Shown piece after piece: positions 4,373 through 7,074 of a stretch of 7,074 nucleotides of DNA. The DNA lies in the NCBI GenBank assembly GCA_964489695.1, contig CAZAZP010000035.1, positions 1 through 7,074 on the forward strand, read 5' to 3'. A model generated the notes under the pieces. It saw only the letters and a list, made by a program, of their open reading frames with translations, made no database searches and had not been told where the DNA came from. Positions within the stretch are counted from its first letter, which is position 1; each line of letters opens with the position of its first letter. The position numbers and the translations under genes are program-made. This stretch comes from CAYUXU01 sp964489695 (GTDB taxonomy: Bacteria > Bacillota_I > Bacilli_A > Erysipelotrichales > Erysipelotrichaceae).

Positions 4373-5926
4373 TTAACTTTTTGCAAAACGCCGTTTAATA
4401 TATTGCCACATCTCAATTAGCTCTGGCACTTTTAGTAAGGTCAAACTGGTAAAATAAACAGCTATACCAACTAACACTAAAAACAATAAAGTTGAAGTTT
4501 CAATTAAAAATCCCATGTGTTTACCAGTTAAAAATTGGAGACGTAATACCCAAACGACAAAACCCATTAGTAATGAGGCACCAACAATTTTAGCGGTCGA
4601 ATAAAGTAGATTTCTCCCACCAAATTTACCAATTCGGCGTCTCAATTTTATAAATAAAATTCCAAAAGTAATAATAGAAGCTAACGCCGTGGCTAAGGCT
4701 AACCCACGATGGCCCATCATTTGTACAAAAATTAAGTTAAAGATGATATTTAAAACTAACGTCAAAACGCTATTATGTAAAGCTATTTTAGTATCTTGTA
4801 AAGAATAAAAGGCGCGAATTAAAATTCCTTGAGCGGAGGCACTAAAAGCTCCTAAAGCATAAAAGCGTAACGCACCCGCGGTTAAATAAGTAGCTTCAGC
4901 ATTAAATACTCCATGTTCAAATGCAAGTTTAACAATTGGCTCAGCCAAAACAATTAGACCAATACTGGCGGGAATAATCACCATAAAGACGATGTTGATG
5001 CCTTTCATGATTGCTTGTTTGAATTTATCTAAACTACCTTCGTTAATCGTTTGGGCTAACAAAGGATAAATCACGGTCACAATCGCTGAAACAAATATTC
5101 CCACCGTAAAGCCATTTAATTTGGTCGCATAGTTTAAAGCTGAAATACTACCAGCGGGTAAAGCTGAAGCCATCGCCATATCCACCGTTTGATTAATATC
5201 ATTAATCGCAACACTCAATAATATTGGTGGCATTAATTGGAAGGTCTTTGTCATATATTTATCTTTAAAATCAATCAAGAATTTATAACGATAATCCAAA
5301 CGTTTTAATTCAGGAATTTGAATTAAAATAGTTGATAAAATAGCTAATGAATTAATAATCATTAAGCCACTCACCCCATAAGTTTGAGCAGCCGTTAATA
5401 AAAAGATAATATAGACAAAATTAAAGGGAAACTGAGATAGCGCTGATTCTTTAAAGGAACCACTACTTTGTAAGAAAGCCCGATAAACAGCTTGGACTGT
5501 ACCTAAAATTAAAGCTGGTATCCCAATTCGAGTTAGTAATACTAAGAAATCAAATTTTTGTTCATCAAAGCCAGCTGCTAAGATTTTAAGCAGAAGTGGA
5601 GCAAAAAGTAACGCAAACACAGAAATCAATAAAGCAATCACTCCAATACTATTTAAAAAGATATTGACATGACTTAATTTACCTTCATTACCTTCTTTGT
5701 GTTTCACTTCAGCTAGCACGGGAATTAAAGTCGTATTAATCGTCGCCCCAATTACCGCATAAAAAAGATTGATAAATCTCATTGCCATAAAAAAAACGTC
5801 GGTAGCGGCGGTTGCTCCAAAACTATTACCAATCAGTGTTTCCCTAAAAAACCCCAAGATCTTACTTAAAAACTGAAAAATCACTAAAATCGTGACTGAA
5901 CGAACCGTCTTATCTGTCTTCTCCAA
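4373..5926 (-). CDS. murJ: MurJ/MviN-family lipid II flippase
   Basis: Polytopic membrane protein that flips the peptidoglycan precursor lipid II across the cytoplasmic membrane. At 517 residues with about 14 hydrophobic segments it has normal family length. Signatures include SKILGFFRE (21-29), FGATAATDVFF (36-46), the strand of polar residues INTTLIPVLAE (63-73), PAGSISALNYATKL (257-270), FEHGVFNAEAT (336-346), RAFYSLQDT (371-379) and GHRGLALATALA (405-416). The start is TTG 5926, with GAGGTG 7 nt upstream; the next Met (48) would lose the first helix. It lies 32 nt after the upstream two-TM gene and is probably co-transcribed with it. Compared with E. coli MurJ, Arg18 aligns with Lys22, Arg24 with Arg28 and Asp39 with Asp43, while the arginine pair near 52 and Asp269 are replaced. 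A related role, such as flipping another lipid-linked glycan, cannot be excluded. Confidence 0.85.
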   Translation of the reverse strand: MEKTDKTVRSVTILVIFQFLSKILGFFRETLIGNSFGATAATDVFFMAMRFINLFYAVIGATINTTLIPVLAEVKHKEGNEGKLSHVNIFLNSIGVIALLISVFALLFAPLLLKILAAGFDEQKFDFLVLLTRIGIPALILGTVQAVYRAFLQSSGSFKESALSQFPFNFVYIIFLLTAAQTYGVSGLMIINSLAILSTILIQIPELKRLDYRYKFLIDFKDKYMTKTFQLMPPILLSVAINDINQTVDMAMASALPAGSISALNYATKLNGFTVGIFVSAIVTVIYPLLAQTINEGSLDKFKQAIMKGINIVFMVIIPASIGLIVLAEPIVKLAFEHGVFNAEATYLTAGALRFYALGAFSASAQGILIRAFYSLQDTKIALHNSVLTLVLNIIFNLIFVQMMGHRGLALATALASIITFGILFIKLRRRIGKFGGRNLLYSTAKIVGASLLMGFVVWVLRLQFLTGKHMGFLIETSTLLFLVLVGIAVYFTSLTLLKVPELIEMWQYIKRRFAKS

Positions 5927-5933
5927 AATAATT

Positions 5934-5939
5934 CACCTC
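5934..5939 (-). promoter_or_regulatory. Ribosome binding site supporting a TTG start of murJ
   Basis: Minus strand GAGGTG, 7 nt before TTG 5926. No ATG or GTG start is available nearby that would keep the first transmembrane helix. Confidence 0.7.
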
Positions 5940-5958
5940 ACAAAATTAGTGGTCAGTT

Positions 5959-6474
5959 CTACTTCTTATTCCAGCGTTTAAAAGGATTGTCAAATTTTAA
6001 TTTTTTCTTTTTTTCTTGTTCAGCTTTAATCTTCCGAGTTTCTTTTTCGGGTAAAGCTTGTCTTAATAAACGGAAAGCGACCGGGGCTTGGAAAGTATCT
6101 TTATAGATAATTTCACCATCAACTAATTTAAGCATAATGGCATCCGCGCCCGCCGCATCAGTTTTACAATCCCACTCAGCCAACTCAGAATAGGATATTT
6201 TTCTGGCTAAAGTTGGATCTTCTGAAGCATAGACAATCACATAGTCTTGATAGATGCCTAAAGTAATCCGATCTTTAATAATATAATTAACTACCAAAGC
6301 CACACCTAAGATAAAAACACCCAGTAAAATGGCTAACCAATTCCGCGTTAAGGCTAACAGTAAAGCTGCCAAAGAAACATAAATAATCGCTTTCGTTGGT
6401 TTATAGAAAACTTCCCCGACCAAAGTACCGGTATTATCTAGTTTTTCGATTGGTAATAATATTTTATCGTTCAT
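5959..6474 (-). CDS. Two-TM membrane protein of unknown function, possible PH-like domain
   Basis: I do not recognise a named family. The 171-residue product has a short N-terminal cytoplasmic part (1-28), two closely spaced membrane helices (about 29-43 and 46-66), then a beta-rich region TLGIYQDYVIVYASEDPTLA (71-90) with KISYSELAEWD (92-102), resembling the strand and 'Y-x-I/L-x-x-W' turn of bacterial PH-like domains. It ends in a strongly basic, lysine-rich tail (144-171) likely to contact membrane or nucleic acid. ATG 6474 is preceded by GAGG at 8 nt. It is first in a unit with murJ, 32 nt downstream, so a cell-envelope role is a reasonable guess, but only from position. It diverges from the gene at 6559 with overlapping promoters. 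Confidence 0.75.
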   Translation of the reverse strand: MNDKILLPIEKLDNTGTLVGEVFYKPTKAIIYVSLAALLLALTRNWLAILLGVFILGVALVVNYIIKDRITLGIYQDYVIVYASEDPTLARKISYSELAEWDCKTDAAGADAIMLKLVDGEIIYKDTFQAPVAFRLLRQALPEKETRKIKAEQEKKKKLKFDNPFKRWNKK

Positions 6475-6502
6475 CGATTAATCCTCGCTATATTTCAAAG
6501 GT

Positions 6503-6511
6503 AGTATAGCA
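6503..6511 (-). promoter_or_regulatory. Extended -10 promoter of the 6474-murJ unit
   Basis: Minus strand TGCTATACT. At 17 nt spacing the -35 position reads TAGCAA (6526-6531), matching consensus at 3 of 6. This hexamer is inside the -10 of the opposing promoter. Confidence 0.6.
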
Positions 6512-6526
6512 CGCTTTTATGATTCT

Positions 6527-6535
6527 TGCTATAAT
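6527..6535 (+). promoter_or_regulatory. Extended -10 promoter of the gene at 6559
   Basis: Plus strand TGCTATAAT, a perfect extended -10, about 24 nt before the ATG. The -35 position (6507-6512) is poor and lies over the -10 of the minus-strand promoter. Confidence 0.6.
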
Positions 6536-6558
6536 TAACCTGGAAAGAAGGATTGACC

Positions 6559-7050
6559 ATGCAAATCATTATCATCAGCTCCTTAGCCTCACTTGCTACC
6601 ATTATATTGGCTTATTTTAATCAAAAAAAGCGGAAAGCCAATATTAATGAATTACTAAAAACTCAAACATTCACTTGTTTTAAACAAGGTAAAAAAATGT
6701 TTATTAGTCTAGCAGCACTACTTTTATTTGCTTTTATGATCTCTTATTATGCTTTTTTAGATAGTCGAGATACTGGTATTGCTTTATTAATTTTATTAAG
6801 TTCCATTATTATCAGTGAACCATTATTTAATGCTGATCTTAATTACTTTTACTATAATGAGCAAGCTTGTATTTTAACTGATAAAATTATGCCTTATAAA
6901 AGTATTAAAGAAGTGCGACTAACGCAGCCCCTACCCTTTTTAAAAGCTGAAGTGATTACTTATAATAATGATCGCTATAAACTTGATCGGACTGCAGCAG
7001 CGTTATTAAAAGAAAAAGTTGAACAACGGACTAAAAACAAAAAAGGCTAA
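6559..7050 (+). CDS. Small membrane protein of unknown function, possible PH-like domain
   Basis: Function not recognised. The 163-residue product has an N-terminal membrane helix (about 2-20), a basic stretch KKRKAN (23-28), then two further helices (about 47-65 and 72-87), then a short strand-rich domain: LNYFYYNEQACIL (94-106), IMPYKSIKEVRL (110-121), KAEVITYNNDRYKL (129-142), and a final helix ending in a lysine-rich tail. The pattern 'strand, YxSIKEV, strand' resembles bacterial PH-like domains and the protein encoded divergently at 5959-6474, though identity is very low. A TTG at 6553 is in frame, but ATG 6559 is the better start because GAAGGA (6547-6552) lies 6 nt upstream. It appears to be a single-gene unit, closed by a weak hairpin just after the stop. 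Confidence 0.72.
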   Translation: MQIIIISSLASLATIILAYFNQKKRKANINELLKTQTFTCFKQGKKMFISLAALLLFAFMISYYAFLDSRDTGIALLILLSSIIISEPLFNADLNYFYYNEQACILTDKIMPYKSIKEVRLTQPLPFLKAEVITYNNDRYKLDRTAAALLKEKVEQRTKNKKG

Positions 7051-7066
7051 ACGCCTCTTCTTTTTT
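7044..7066 (+). terminator. Weak candidate terminator after the last gene
   Basis: AGGC (7044-7047) pairs with GCCT (7053-7056) around a 5-nt loop, with A/T-rich flanks that could extend the stem slightly, followed by CTTC and six Ts (7061-7066). The stop codon is in the loop. The short stem makes this only probable. Confidence 0.45.
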
Positions 7067-7074
7067 ATAAAATG

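Overview
The window looks like chromosomal DNA from a low-GC Gram-positive bacterium, most likely a lactic acid bacterium (Lactobacillales). Evidence for this is the AT-rich coding, GGAGG-type ribosome binding sites, extended -10 promoters, catabolite-responsive (cre-like) boxes, and a mannose-family PTS beside a ROK sugar kinase. The genus cannot be fixed from sequence alone. No RNA gene, insertion sequence, phage gene or CRISPR array is visible.

Left half (1-3378), minus strand: a sugar-uptake locus. Transcription starts near 3190 and passes through PTS IIC and IID, which are separated by 2 nt, to a strong hairpin terminator at 1558-1587. A ROK-family sugar kinase follows, with its own candidate promoter abutting that terminator. 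After it comes a PTS IIB protein whose promoter region carries three tandem cre-like boxes (542-586). No IIA domain is present; it must be encoded beyond the left edge or elsewhere. The membrane subunits and the phosphotransfer subunit therefore sit in separately promoted units. Together they would import and phosphorylate a hexose-type sugar, while the ROK kinase would phosphorylate a free sugar inside the cell. The substrate is not identifiable here.

Middle (3181-4372): a divergent intergenic region holds a minus promoter for IIC-IID, a plus promoter for a small membrane protein, and between them an array of 11-bp units (3246-3307) that looks like a multi-site operator or a curved-DNA element. 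The membrane-protein gene runs into exactly 100 Ns (3801-3900). On the far side is the C-terminal half of a SIS-domain phosphosugar-binding protein (UPF0309/COG4821-like). The single reading frame across the Ns is an assembly artefact and not a fusion gene. A bidirectional terminator (4322-4361) separates this block from the next.

Right half (4373-7074): a minus-strand pair encodes a two-TM protein with a possible PH-like domain, followed by a MurJ/MviN-family lipid II flippase that starts with TTG. Divergent from it is another small membrane protein of possibly similar architecture. The two divergent promoters lie on the same 33 bp, so that the -10 of each falls in the -35 position of the other.

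I see no convincing undescribed defence, mobile or RNA system. The most interesting items are the 11-bp repeat array, the ROK kinase that has lost every zinc ligand of its family, the overlapping divergent promoters, and the MurJ homologue that lacks several charged residues important in E. coli MurJ.
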